From JBOFLG01 sp051657745 (GTDB taxonomy: Bacteria > Actinomycetota > Actinomycetes > Actinomycetales > Dermatophilaceae): DNA of 20,105 nucleotides. Location: NCBI GenBank assembly GCA_051657745.1, contig JBOFLG010000140.1, positions 1 to 20,105 on the forward strand, in the 5' to 3' direction. Position 1 is the first letter of the stretch, and the number at the start of each line of letters is the position of its first letter. The notes under the pieces were generated by a model. It did not search any database. It had not been told where the DNA came from and was given only the letters and a program-made list of their open reading frames with translations. Below are positions 1-6,770 of the stretch, piece after piece. A program made the translations under genes and the position numbers.

Positions 1-1097
1 GCGATGGCGAGGATGACGGCGAGCGGGTGGATGCGCATCGCCCGCCCGATCAGCAGGGGCTGCAGCAGGTGGCTCTCGATCTGCTGCACGAGGATGACGA
101 TGCCGAGCATCCCCAGTGCCTCCACCGGGCCCAGCGCCACCAGCGCGAGGAGGATCGCCACCGAGCCTGAGACCAGCGCGCCGACCACGGGGATGAAGGC
201 GCCGAAGAACACGATGAGCGCGATCCCGGAGGCGAACGGCACCCCGAGCAGGGCGGCACCGCCGCCGATGCCGATCGCGTCGACCGCTGCCACGAGGACG
301 GTCGCGCGGGTGTACGCCGAGAGCTGGGCCCAGGCGATGACGCCCGAGGTGCCGACCTGCTCGCGCGCCGTACGGGGGAAGAGGCGCACGACCCACGTCC
401 AGATCGCGCCGCCGTCGTAGAGGAAGAAGAACAGGGTGAAGACGGCGAGGAAGAAGCCGGTGACGGCGTGCCCGGCGGTGATGCCCGCGGCGGTGGCGAC
501 ATCGGTGAGGTTCGACCCGCTGGTTGCCTCGCGGACGCTGGTGACCCACTCCTCGACCTGGGAGTCGGTGATGCCGAAGGTGTCGCGAGCCCAGGTGCGG
601 ATCTGGTCGATGCCTTCACCAACCTGCGTGGTGATGTCGTTGAGCTGGTCGACGAGCTGGGTGCCGACGAACGACAGCAGGCCGAGCACGCCGCCGATGG
701 TGCCGATCACGGTGACGAGCGCGGCGAGCGCGCTGGGCAGCGCCCGGGCGAGGAACCGGTGGACAGGCTGGAGCAGCGCGGCCAGCAGTAGGGCCACGAT
801 GATCGGGATGACGACCTCGGAGACCATTCCGAGCAGATACAGCACGGCGAAGCCGGCGGTGGCGATCAGCAGCGACCGCCATGCCCACTCACTGGCGGTG
901 CGGACCCCTCGCGGTACCGACCAAGCCGCGGGTCGGCGTGGTGTGCCCAGCGACGGTGTGCCTGGTGATGGCGGCTGGGTCTCGGCGGTGCTCGGGTTGA
1001 TCGGCGCGCGTTCGGGCGGCGCAGGGTCGGTTGGCGAGCGTTCGGGCGGGCCGGCACGTCGAGCCTTCCGGAGGTTGTCGAGGAGGCGCCGGCGCAT
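1..1097 (-). CDS. AI-2E family transporter (3' end outside window)
   Basis: This is an integral membrane protein of the AI-2E transporter / PerM-like permease family (PF01594). Members export or exchange small solutes, and the substrate cannot be told from sequence. The reading frame is open from the ATG at 1097 to the window edge, giving 365 visible codons, so the C-terminus is missing. Residues 1-65 form a proline- and arginine-rich cytoplasmic tail. Hydrophobic segments follow near 74-92, 94-110 and 121-145. An amphipathic stretch comes next, then further membrane segments, including one with the run FFLAVFTLFFFLYDGG and one with IALIVFFGAFIPVVGALVSG, the family's typical 'PxxG' helix. The late motif QQIESHLLQPLLIGR matches the family's conserved 'Q.iE.nll.P.i.G' region. 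The start is supported by a -10-like TAGGCT seven bases upstream, which suggests a leaderless transcript. It is divergent from the tRNA gene and probably unrelated to the central cluster. Confidence 0.85.
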   Translation of the reverse strand, partial: MRRRLLDNLRKARRAGPPERSPTDPAPPERAPINPSTAETQPPSPGTPSLGTPRRPAAWSVPRGVRTASEWAWRSLLIATAGFAVLYLLGMVSEVVIPIIVALLLAALLQPVHRFLARALPSALAALVTVIGTIGGVLGLLSFVGTQLVDQLNDITTQVGEGIDQIRTWARDTFGITDSQVEEWVTSVREATSGSNLTDVATAAGITAGHAVTGFFLAVFTLFFFLYDGGAIWTWVVRLFPRTAREQVGTSGVIAWAQLSAYTRATVLVAAVDAIGIGGGAALLGVPFASGIALIVFFGAFIPVVGALVSGSVAILLALVALGPVEALGMLGIVILVQQIESHLLQPLLIGRAMRIHPLAVILAI

Positions 1098-1104
1098 GCC
1101 GCCC

Positions 1105-1110
1105 AGCCTA
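1105..1110 (-). promoter_or_regulatory. -10 box for the AI-2E gene (leaderless)
   Basis: Read on the minus strand this is TAGGCT, followed by seven bases and then the ATG at 1097. A TAnnnT hexamer about 7 nt before a start codon is the usual layout of leaderless actinobacterial promoters. No convincing -35 box is visible. Confidence 0.45.
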
Positions 1111-1144
1111 GGTCCTGGATTCGGCTGGGCTCTCGGCTGGCTGT

Positions 1145-1150
1145 TATGGT
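1145..1150 (+). promoter_or_regulatory. Possible -10 box for tRNA-Ala
   Basis: TATGGT ends 13 bases before the mature 5' end of the tRNA. This is a plausible -10 element giving a short 5' leader for RNase P. The -35 region is poor. Confidence 0.35.
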
Positions 1151-1163
1151 GGTCGCTGCACTC

Positions 1164-1236
1164 GGGGCTGTGGCGCAGTTGGTAGCGCGTCTCGTTCGCA
1201 ATGAGAAGGCCAGGGGTTCGAATCCCCTCAGCTCCA
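1164..1236 (+). tRNA. tRNA-Ala (anticodon CGC)
   Basis: The 73-nt sequence folds into a complete cloverleaf. The acceptor GGGGCTG pairs with CAGCTCC, including the G3:U70 wobble that is the alanine identity element. The D stem is GCGC/GCGC. The anticodon stem TCTCG/TGAGA encloses the loop TTCGCAA, so the anticodon is CGC (reads GCG codons). The T arm is AGGGG-TTCGAAT-CCCCT and the discriminator is A. The bases after the discriminator are CCCA, so CCA is not encoded and must be added. The gene stands alone. Confidence 0.95.
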
Positions 1237-1240
1237 CCCA

Positions 1241-1281
1241 ATGACGAGGGCCCGGCATGTTTTTGGCCGGGTCTTCGTCAT
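1241..1281 (+). terminator. Long hairpin terminator after tRNA-Ala
   Basis: Two 16-base arms (1241-1256 and 1266-1281) pair over their full length with two G:U wobbles. The 9-base loop contains five T. It starts five bases after the tRNA, which fits a transcription terminator or 3'-processing hairpin. There is no T-tract after it, as is common in high-GC actinobacteria. Confidence 0.65.
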
Positions 1282-1501
1282 TCCATCGAACGGAGTGATT
1301 TGAGGAGCCGCCGCAGCGGAGCCGGGTCGCACGCCCAGGTGGGCGGACGGCGGGGCCCTCTCGGCTCCATCCTTGACGAGACCCCACCCGACTCTGCGGT
1401 GCTGTATCCGAGCCGGGACAGATCGGGTTCCTGGACAGTGCTGCCAGCGGGCGGTGCCGCGAGGAACAGGGCTCACTCGCGCCAGCGACGGACACCTCCG
1501 A

Positions 1502-1517
1502 CGGCACGGCCGTGCCG
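1502..1517 (-). terminator. GC-rich palindrome downstream of the HD gene
   Basis: A perfect 16-bp palindrome (CGGCACGGCCGTGCCG) lies 17 bases beyond the stop codon of the minus-strand HD gene. It could form a 6-bp stem with a GGCC loop and act as its terminator; a protein-binding site is equally possible. Apart from this I see no gene between 1282 and 1533. Confidence 0.35.
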
Positions 1518-1533
1518 ACGCGGCGGGCCGGCG

Positions 1534-2088
1534 TCAGCTTGCCGCGAGCGCGTCGGCGATCTCGCCAGCCTGCCGACGGAGAGTCGGCGCGGCCTGCGAG
1601 ATCGACTGGTGCACAACATGGTCCGGGGGATACCGGGTCAGGATCTCGGTGATCCGCTCATCCACCGTGAGGAGATTCCCGTCCGGGCCGGTGGTGATGT
1701 CGCAGTAGGTCACTGCGGACACCAGGAACGGGTCGGCATCGTCCACGGGGAACTCCTCGGCCAGCACGTCTCCGAGCCCGCGCGCGTCAGCCTCGATCGC
1801 GGCGCAGGTGTGATGGGCCACCAGGGTCCACAGCGTTCGGTCACCGAACCGCCGCTCGCGCAGGTACCGGGCGCCGTCCAGCGGATGGAACCCCGTCCCC
1901 ACCAGCGGGGCCGCGTAGCCGATGTCGTGCAGCCACGCAGCGGCCTCGACCAGCCCGGCCCGCCGGCCCAGGAGCCCGCGCAGCGTGGCCGTGCGGCGGG
2001 CGACGCCACGCGAATGCGCCCACCGTCGGGGCAGCCCAGCCTCGAGCAGAGAACGGGCCAACTCACCGGCCGATTCGACGTCCTCCAC
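1534..2088 (-). CDS. HD-domain phosphohydrolase-like protein
   Basis: This 184-residue soluble protein belongs to the HD superfamily of metal-dependent phosphohydrolases, whose members cleave phosphate esters of nucleotides. The metal ligands are visible in order: H25 (in RRWAHSRGVA), the HD pair H54-D55 (in AAWLHDIGY), H92-H93 (in LVAHHT) and D130 (in VTYCD). H68 in the FHPLDGARYL stretch is also typical of the small single-domain HD proteins. No output or sensor domain is attached, so the substrate is unknown. The start is the GTG at 2088, chosen because a -10-like TACGCT lies exactly seven bases upstream and no Shine-Dalgarno is visible, which suggests a leaderless mRNA. It overlaps the tail of the decayed GntR gene and is transcribed away from the biosynthetic operon. 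Confidence 0.8.
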   Translation of the reverse strand: MEDVESAGELARSLLEAGLPRRWAHSRGVARRTATLRGLLGRRAGLVEAAAWLHDIGYAAPLVGTGFHPLDGARYLRERRFGDRTLWTLVAHHTCAAIEADARGLGDVLAEEFPVDDADPFLVSAVTYCDITTGPDGNLLTVDERITEILTRYPPDHVVHQSISQAAPTLRRQAGEIADALAAS

Positions 2089-2095
2089 GCACGAG

Positions 2096-2101
2096 AGCGT
2101 A
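2096..2101 (-). promoter_or_regulatory. -10 box for the HD gene (leaderless)
   Basis: On the minus strand this reads TACGCT, seven bases before the GTG at 2088. The spacing is the same as for the genes at 1097 and 18564. Confidence 0.4.
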
Positions 2102-2354
2102 GCCAGCCGACATCGGGCGAGCCGATCGTGGCCGCCCTGGGGCGGCCACGAAACGTCCCTTCCCGTGCACGGCGGTCACTAGCCCAGCGGCCTCAAGCCG
2201 GGCTAGCCCTTGCCGGGCCGTCCCGCGGGACACCCTGTAGGCGGCCATCAGCTCCGCCTATGACGGCATCCGCTCACCCGTCGCCAGCTCGCCGGACGTG
2301 ATCCGCTCCCGCAACTCCGCCGCGATCCGCCGGTACCCGGCCGTCGTGTCACCT

Positions 2355-2384
2355 CCCGGCCCCGGCCCCGGCCCCGGCCCCGGC
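2355..2384. repeat. Five tandem CCCGGC hexamers
   Basis: Five perfect copies of CCCGGC run end to end. They lie in the linker between the two winged-helix domains of the broken GntR gene, where they read Arg-Gly repeats on the minus strand. Slippage here is a likely source of the frame change. Confidence 0.9.
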
Positions 2385-2522
2385 TCGGCAACGCAACGAT
2401 CAACCCCTCACGTTCCAGCTCCCCAACGCCCGGCGCACCGTGTTCCGCGCGACGCCGTGCTCCTCGGCGAGGGCCGTCTCCGACGGCAGCGCCGAGCCCA
2501 CCGCCCAACCCTGCTGAATAGC

Positions 2523-2528
2523 TATAGT
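2523..2528 (+). promoter_or_regulatory. Likely -10 box of the biosynthetic operon
   Basis: TATAGT is the best -10 match upstream of the operon and lies in a local AT-rich patch. It overlaps the 8-bp palindrome ATAGCTAT (2519-2526), a possible operator half. Transcription would start near 2535, giving a leader of about 40 nt that contains AGGAG at 2561-2565, eight bases before the GTG start at 2574. I see no clear -35. Confidence 0.4.
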
Positions 2529-2573
2529 GACTCGCAGAACTGCCGGGCGAGCGAATGATGAGGAGCTGATCGG

Positions 2574-4130
2574 GTGGGCGAGTCTTCCCAGGAATGGGTT
2601 CTCGGCGCGGCAACGGCTGATGCAATGCTTGCGGCAGCCACGCGGGTCGTCCAGATGGGCATGAAATTCAAGCGGCGCTCACCCCTGGAGCTGGGCGATC
2701 CGATGGAGAGAACCATGGTTGAGAAGGTGTCGACCATCGGTGCCGACGGCGTCTCGCTTGATGAGCTCCTGGAATGGCTCGATGTCACGGTCTTCCCAGG
2801 ATCATTGAACCTGGGTTCCCCCACATTCCTGGCTCATCCGGATTCGGGTGCGTCCACAGCGGGGGTGCTGGGTGAGATCGCCAACGCCTTTCTCAATCAG
2901 AACCTCTCATCCATCGACTACTCTCCGGTCGCCACCCAGCTCGAACAGCATCTGCTCCGGCAACTGCGAGGGGTCGTCGGCTATCCAGAGACCGGCGACC
3001 TCGCTCCTGCCGCATCCGGGGGCGGAATCGTCTTCGGCGGTTCCCAGGCGAACTATTCGGGATTGCTGGCCGCACGAGAGCACCTGCGCCACACGCTCGC
3101 CACCCAGCAGCGGCGATACGATCCGCGCCGGGCCCGAGTGCTGGCCAATCGGCCCTATACGCACTTCTCGCTGCGCCGAAGCCTGCATCTGCTCGGTCTG
3201 GGGAATTCGGATCTGAATGACCGGCAGCTTGCGGAGGACGGTCTTGAGCGCGAGAGCCTGCGGGAGGTCGCGGCCGATGGTCTGCGCACCGATCCCGCCG
3301 ACCTCGAACGGCAGATCCTGGCCGTTCGGGAGCGCGGCGAGGACGTGATGGCGATCTTCGCCGTGGCCGGCGACAGTCGGTTCATGACTTTCGACGATCT
3401 TGAGGCCATCTGCGACGTAGCCGAGCGGTATGACATCTGGGTACACGTCGATGCCTGCGAAGGCGGTCAGGTGCTCTTCAGTCCGCACACTCGGCACCGG
3501 ATGAGCGGGGTCCAGCGGGCTCACTCCATAGCCCTCGACCCGCACAAGGTGCTCTTGGTGCCCTACAATATCAGTGTCTTCTTTCTGCGGGACCCCGCCT
3601 GGATGGGCTATTTCGCCACTAACCCCACGACGCTGATCAATCAGGACGATACGTCGCTAGGGGCCACGGCGCCGGGGATCAACTCCAAGGCATTCATCTC
3701 GCTCAAACTCATCATGATGCTGCGGCATTGGGGGTGGAGGAGGATCGCCCGGGAGATCGAACGTCGGCATGAACTGGCCCTCTTCGCAGCCCGCCTCATC
3801 CAGGAACACCCGCGGCTGCGGCTGCTGAACCCGCAGGTGGAACACAACGCTGTCGGGTTCGCCTACTTGCCCGCCGGTGACCCGGACTTGGCCGCAGTCA
3901 ATACGCTGAATCGGGCGATCCATGAGCGGTTGCACCGGGAGACTCCCTATTTCATTCACGCGTTCCCCTCCCGGGATGGCCTTGGGGTGATCTCGCCCGG
4001 TTTCGGCTCGGTGTATGCTCTGAGAATGATGTTCGGAAATCCGCTCAGCGGTCCGGACGAAGTCACTGGTGCCCTGGCGGGGATTGTCGCGCTCGGGGAC
4101 GAATTGGCGCGGTGCGAAGGGGTGTCGTGA
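2574..4130 (+). CDS. Group II PLP-dependent decarboxylase family protein
   Basis: This 518-residue protein belongs to the fold-type I, group II decarboxylases (PF00282; Glu, Tyr, aromatic amino acid and diaminobutyrate decarboxylases). The N-terminal half has the substrate-loop pattern SPTFLAHPDSGAS and SIDYSPVATQLEQHLL. The PLP-phosphate loop is GGIVFGGSQANYSGLLAARE (about 151-170), and H197 in THFSLRRS is the ring-stacking histidine. H291 and D293 in VHVDACEGG hold the cofactor pyridine nitrogen, and K325 in ALDPHK is the Schiff-base lysine. The length is normal for the family. The GTG start has AGGAG at an eight-base spacing. It is the first gene of the operon and its stop overlaps the next start (GTGA). 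The likely role is decarboxylation of an amino acid building block; some family members instead do oxidative deamination. The substrate cannot be read from sequence. Confidence 0.85.
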   Translation: MGESSQEWVLGAATADAMLAAATRVVQMGMKFKRRSPLELGDPMERTMVEKVSTIGADGVSLDELLEWLDVTVFPGSLNLGSPTFLAHPDSGASTAGVLGEIANAFLNQNLSSIDYSPVATQLEQHLLRQLRGVVGYPETGDLAPAASGGGIVFGGSQANYSGLLAAREHLRHTLATQQRRYDPRRARVLANRPYTHFSLRRSLHLLGLGNSDLNDRQLAEDGLERESLREVAADGLRTDPADLERQILAVRERGEDVMAIFAVAGDSRFMTFDDLEAICDVAERYDIWVHVDACEGGQVLFSPHTRHRMSGVQRAHSIALDPHKVLLVPYNISVFFLRDPAWMGYFATNPTTLINQDDTSLGATAPGINSKAFISLKLIMMLRHWGWRRIAREIERRHELALFAARLIQEHPRLRLLNPQVEHNAVGFAYLPAGDPDLAAVNTLNRAIHERLHRETPYFIHAFPSRDGLGVISPGFGSVYALRMMFGNPLSGPDEVTGALAGIVALGDELARCEGVS

Positions 4131-4939
4131 GCTCTCCGGCCGTATCGGTGATCCTGCCGGTCTACAACGACCGGGCGACCGTGGCGGCCGCCGTTGACAG
4201 CGTTCTCAGCCAGACCTTCACCAACCTCGAGTTGATCATCGTTGACGATGCCTCCACGGATGGCAGCGGCCAGATCGCCGGTGCTTTCGCCGCCCAGGAC
4301 GGGCGGGTGCGCGTGCTGCACCGGTACGAGAACAGTCATACGGCAGCGGTTCCGCACGAATGCCGCAACGACGGCCTGAGGATGGCCAGCGGGCTCTACG
4401 CCGCCTACCTGGATGCCGACAACACCTGGCGCCTGGAGTACCTGGAGCGCATGGTCGACGCGCTGGCGAATGCCCGGCAGGCTCAGCTGGCCGTGGCCCA
4501 GTCATGCAATCACCATCCCGGGCCGCAGATGGCGCATCACATCGCGGCGGATCTGCGAACACCGACCGAGCAGGGCGATGACTGGGTGGTGTACGGCCTC
4601 GATCAGGTTCGTCCCGAGGAACTGGGCCGCACCCAGTACATCGACACGAATGAAATGCTCCATCGCATGTCAGTCTTCGCTGACCTGGGGGAGCGCTGGC
4701 GGGTACGCCATCCGCGAGCGACCTGGGTCAACCGGAACCTCGGAGGATTCAGCCCGTGGCGCCGTCACAATGACCTCGACTTGGCCCATCGGATCATCGC
4801 GGTCCACGGCCCAGCAGCGGTGGTCCTGGTCCGCGAGGTGCTGGTCGACTACCACTACCCCGGCGCCGCCCGCTGCCTTCCCTTCGATCAGCCGCGGGTC
4901 CGCCCCGCCGCCAAAGCAATCGACGCAACGGCGCTCTGA
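4127..4939 (+). CDS. Family 2 glycosyltransferase
   Basis: This 270-residue GT-A enzyme is of the GT2 type. It opens with VSVILPVYNDRATVAAAVDS, followed by LELIIVDDASTDGS (D40-D41 bind the nucleotide). The metal-binding DxD is D96-A-D98 in YAAYLDADNTWRLEYLERM. No membrane segment is present, so it is cytosolic, unlike cell-wall GT2 proteins. The start is the GTG at 4127 inside a GTGA overlap with the previous stop, with GAAGGGG (4116-4122) as ribosome binding site. An in-frame GTG at 4112 would add five residues but lacks that spacing. The second half carries a diverged acceptor region (FADLGERWRVRHPR...GGFSPWRRHNDLDLAHRI). In this operon it probably adds a sugar to the core. Donor and acceptor are unknown. 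Confidence 0.85.
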   Translation: MSSPAVSVILPVYNDRATVAAAVDSVLSQTFTNLELIIVDDASTDGSGQIAGAFAAQDGRVRVLHRYENSHTAAVPHECRNDGLRMASGLYAAYLDADNTWRLEYLERMVDALANARQAQLAVAQSCNHHPGPQMAHHIAADLRTPTEQGDDWVVYGLDQVRPEELGRTQYIDTNEMLHRMSVFADLGERWRVRHPRATWVNRNLGGFSPWRRHNDLDLAHRIIAVHGPAAVVLVREVLVDYHYPGAARCLPFDQPRVRPAAKAIDATAL

Positions 4940-4941
4940 GC

Positions 4942-5898
4942 ATGCGGCTCCTGACCCTTCCGCAGCCCGGAAACCTTGTGTGGGAGCAGGTTCCGGAGCC
5001 AGTGGCGGCACCACACGAGGTGACCATCGCGGTCACCCACGTCGGGATCTGTGGTTCCGACATCGAGGTCTTCCGCGGGAACCGCCCTCCCCACATGCGG
5101 CACGGGTTCCCGGTCATCGGTCACGAGCTGTGCGGCGTCGTGGAGTCAGTCGGTGCGCACGTCGGCGGCCTGCGTGTGGGGGATACGGTGACCTGCGTGG
5201 AGGGCTGGGGGGCGTTCGCGGATCGGGTCATCAGTACGCCGGAGAACATTCTCCGGCTCCCGGCCCGGCTGGATCCGGCGGATGCCTGCCTGACCGAAGT
5301 CCTGCCCGGCGTCGCCATGGCCGCCTGGCGCACCGGAATCACCCGCTCGAGCGAGGTTCTCGTGGTCGGCCAGGGCCTGAGCGGGTTGCTCATCACCCGG
5401 CTGGTCCATCTCCATGGATGTGCCCTGCTGACCGTCGTGGATCCGGTCGCCGAGCGGCTGGCCCTGGCCCGCGAGTTCGGGGCGGACGTGGTGGTGCAAC
5501 ACACGGTGGAGGATTGGCTCGCCACCGGTCCCCGGGGCGGCTATGACGTGGCGATCCTGTCCACCCCGGCCAACGTGGTCAGCGCCGTCGCTCCGTTGAT
5601 GCGCCCCCGCTCGCGGATCGTGCCCTACGGCGGCCTGGACCCGGGCGCGGTCATTGATGTCCTGCAGCTGCACCGGTCGAGCATCTCCCTGGTCAAGGAG
5701 TCCGAAGGGATCGGCGGGATCCACGAAGCCCGCCGGATCTGGCGCGACGCCGTTGACCTGGCCGCCGACGGCGTCCTGCCACTGCACCGGCTGCGCACCC
5801 ATACGCTCGACTTCGACCAGGTGGCGAAGGCATTCGAACTGCGCAGGCACGAGCCGTCGGCCATCCACGTGGTCTGTAAGCGGGCGGTCCGCGGATGA
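4942..5898 (+). CDS. Zinc-type MDR alcohol/polyol dehydrogenase
   Basis: This 318-residue medium-chain dehydrogenase/reductase oxidises a secondary alcohol, or reduces a ketone, with NAD(P). The GroES-like domain has C37 (VGICGSD) and H61-E62 (IGHELCGVVESVG), the catalytic zinc ligands. The Rossmann domain has VLVVGQGLSGLLITRLV (GxGxxG at 143-148) and an acidic D167 in VVDPVAERLALAREFGADV that favours NAD. The four-cysteine structural zinc lobe, which normally follows the GD-x-V strand, is missing: DTVTCVEGWGAFADRV runs straight on, which explains the short length. The ATG is two bases after the preceding stop and the 3' end overlaps the methyltransferase (ATGA). Enzymes of this type often supply the ketone for a neighbouring sugar or cyclitol aminotransferase, here plausibly the DegT enzyme at 10583. 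Confidence 0.85.
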   Translation: MRLLTLPQPGNLVWEQVPEPVAAPHEVTIAVTHVGICGSDIEVFRGNRPPHMRHGFPVIGHELCGVVESVGAHVGGLRVGDTVTCVEGWGAFADRVISTPENILRLPARLDPADACLTEVLPGVAMAAWRTGITRSSEVLVVGQGLSGLLITRLVHLHGCALLTVVDPVAERLALAREFGADVVVQHTVEDWLATGPRGGYDVAILSTPANVVSAVAPLMRPRSRIVPYGGLDPGAVIDVLQLHRSSISLVKESEGIGGIHEARRIWRDAVDLAADGVLPLHRLRTHTLDFDQVAKAFELRRHEPSAIHVVCKRAVRG

Positions 5899-6770
5899 AC
5901 CGGGAACACGCCGCGGCCATGGCGCAAACCTACGTGACGAGCCGGTTCGCCCGTATCGTTGACGCCGGGGGCGCCCTCGGACTGATGAACCTGGGCTGGT
6001 CGCCGGACCCGGTCCACTCGCCGGGCACAGCCGCCCAGCGTCAGATCTGGCTGGCCGAGCGGCTGATCACGCGGCTCGATCCGGCCCCCGGCGCGGTTAT
6101 TCTCGACCTGGGGTGCGGCAAGGGCGGTCTGAGCCGCCTGCTGGCCGGCATCGGCGAAATCCGGATCCTGGGCGTGAACCTCGACCTGCTGCAGTTGCGG
6201 GCGGCGGCGGATGGCAAGGGTTCGGGGAACCTCGGATACGTCACGGCAGCGGCCGAGCGGTTGCCGCTGACGGACGGCAGCGTGGACGGGCTGATGATCG
6301 TGGAGCTGCTGACCCATGTCCGTGAGAAGTACGCGTTATGGGACGAGGTGGTCCGGGTCCTCCGGCCCGGCGGGCGACTGGTGATCGCCGCCATCACCCT
6401 GGCCCGCCCGCTTCCCGGCCTCGGGCTTGCCGCGCGTGAGCAGGCGGACCGCCTGGCCGGCTACTTCGCCGAGCGTGCGCAGGACGTGCCCCTGGCGGCC
6501 GACGTCGTGGGCGCGCTGCGGCGAAGGGGGGTGCAGGCGCGGGACGAGGATCTGACCGACGGCGTGTTCGGGCCGCGGCACGAGGAGATGCTGGGGGTGC
6601 TGCGCAGCCTGACCTCGGCCGACGACGCGGTCCGCCACCGGGCACGGTCCCAGGCCCGCCAGAAATGGAACGCTGACCCGGAGACGCTGAAGGCCTACCT
6701 CCATGACTGCGTCTCATTCCATCCGATGAGACTCTACGAGTACCACCTGTTCTGGGGCGAGCGGGCATGA
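5895..6770 (+). CDS. Class I SAM-dependent methyltransferase
   Basis: This is a 291-residue cytosolic methyltransferase. Motif I is VILDLGCGKGGLSRLLAG (about 68-85), motif II GVNLDLLQLRAAA, a motif near AERLPLTDGSVDGLMIVELL, and post-motif VLRPGGRLVIAAI. The N-terminal LGLMNLGWSPDP resembles the 'l.n.GyW' cap segment of EryG-like sugar O-methyltransferases and the geranyl-diphosphate/sterol-type methyltransferases. The C-terminal 100 residues form a lid domain ending RLYEYHLFWGER. The start overlaps the dehydrogenase stop (ATGA), and its own stop overlaps the next start the same way. It probably O-, N- or C-methylates an intermediate; the atom cannot be assigned. Confidence 0.85.
   Translation: MNREHAAAMAQTYVTSRFARIVDAGGALGLMNLGWSPDPVHSPGTAAQRQIWLAERLITRLDPAPGAVILDLGCGKGGLSRLLAGIGEIRILGVNLDLLQLRAAADGKGSGNLGYVTAAAERLPLTDGSVDGLMIVELLTHVREKYALWDEVVRVLRPGGRLVIAAITLARPLPGLGLAAREQADRLAGYFAERAQDVPLAADVVGALRRRGVQARDEDLTDGVFGPRHEEMLGVLRSLTSADDAVRHRARSQARQKWNADPETLKAYLHDCVSFHPMRLYEYHLFWGERA

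Larger units (their letters stand above)
2063..2550 (-). pseudogene. Decayed tandem GntR-type winged-helix regulator
   Basis: Reading the minus strand and joining frames gives two successive GntR winged-helix domains. The first contains GSALPSETALAEEHGVARNT followed by VRRAL and, after a frame change, GELEREGLIVA. The second contains YRRIAAELRERITSGELATG, ERMPS, a TAG stop at 2260-2258, then AELMAAYRVSRGTARQGLAR and VHGKGRFV. The first frame is lost at the G-run opposite 2421-2424, where one more G would restore RALGELERE. A second frame change falls in or just after the CCCGGC repeat that encodes the linker. The TAG sits where the family has a Glu codon (LPSEAEL), a single-base change. No good start codon precedes the first domain. 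Intact homologues are small tandem-domain GntR-like repressors. This one was probably the local regulator and is now inactive, unless these are sequencing errors in a G/C-rich tract. Confidence 0.6.

Noticed and set aside
866..1507. 213-codon minus-strand open frame containing VELRGFEPLAFSLRTRRATN
   Set aside because: The recognisable string is the antisense translation of the tRNA-Ala gene, a well-known spurious hit, and the frame also overlaps the AI-2E gene.
1201..2301. 366-codon plus-strand open frame
   Set aside because: It begins inside the tRNA and lies antisense to the HD gene and the GntR remnant. The translation is Arg/Pro-rich with no domain.
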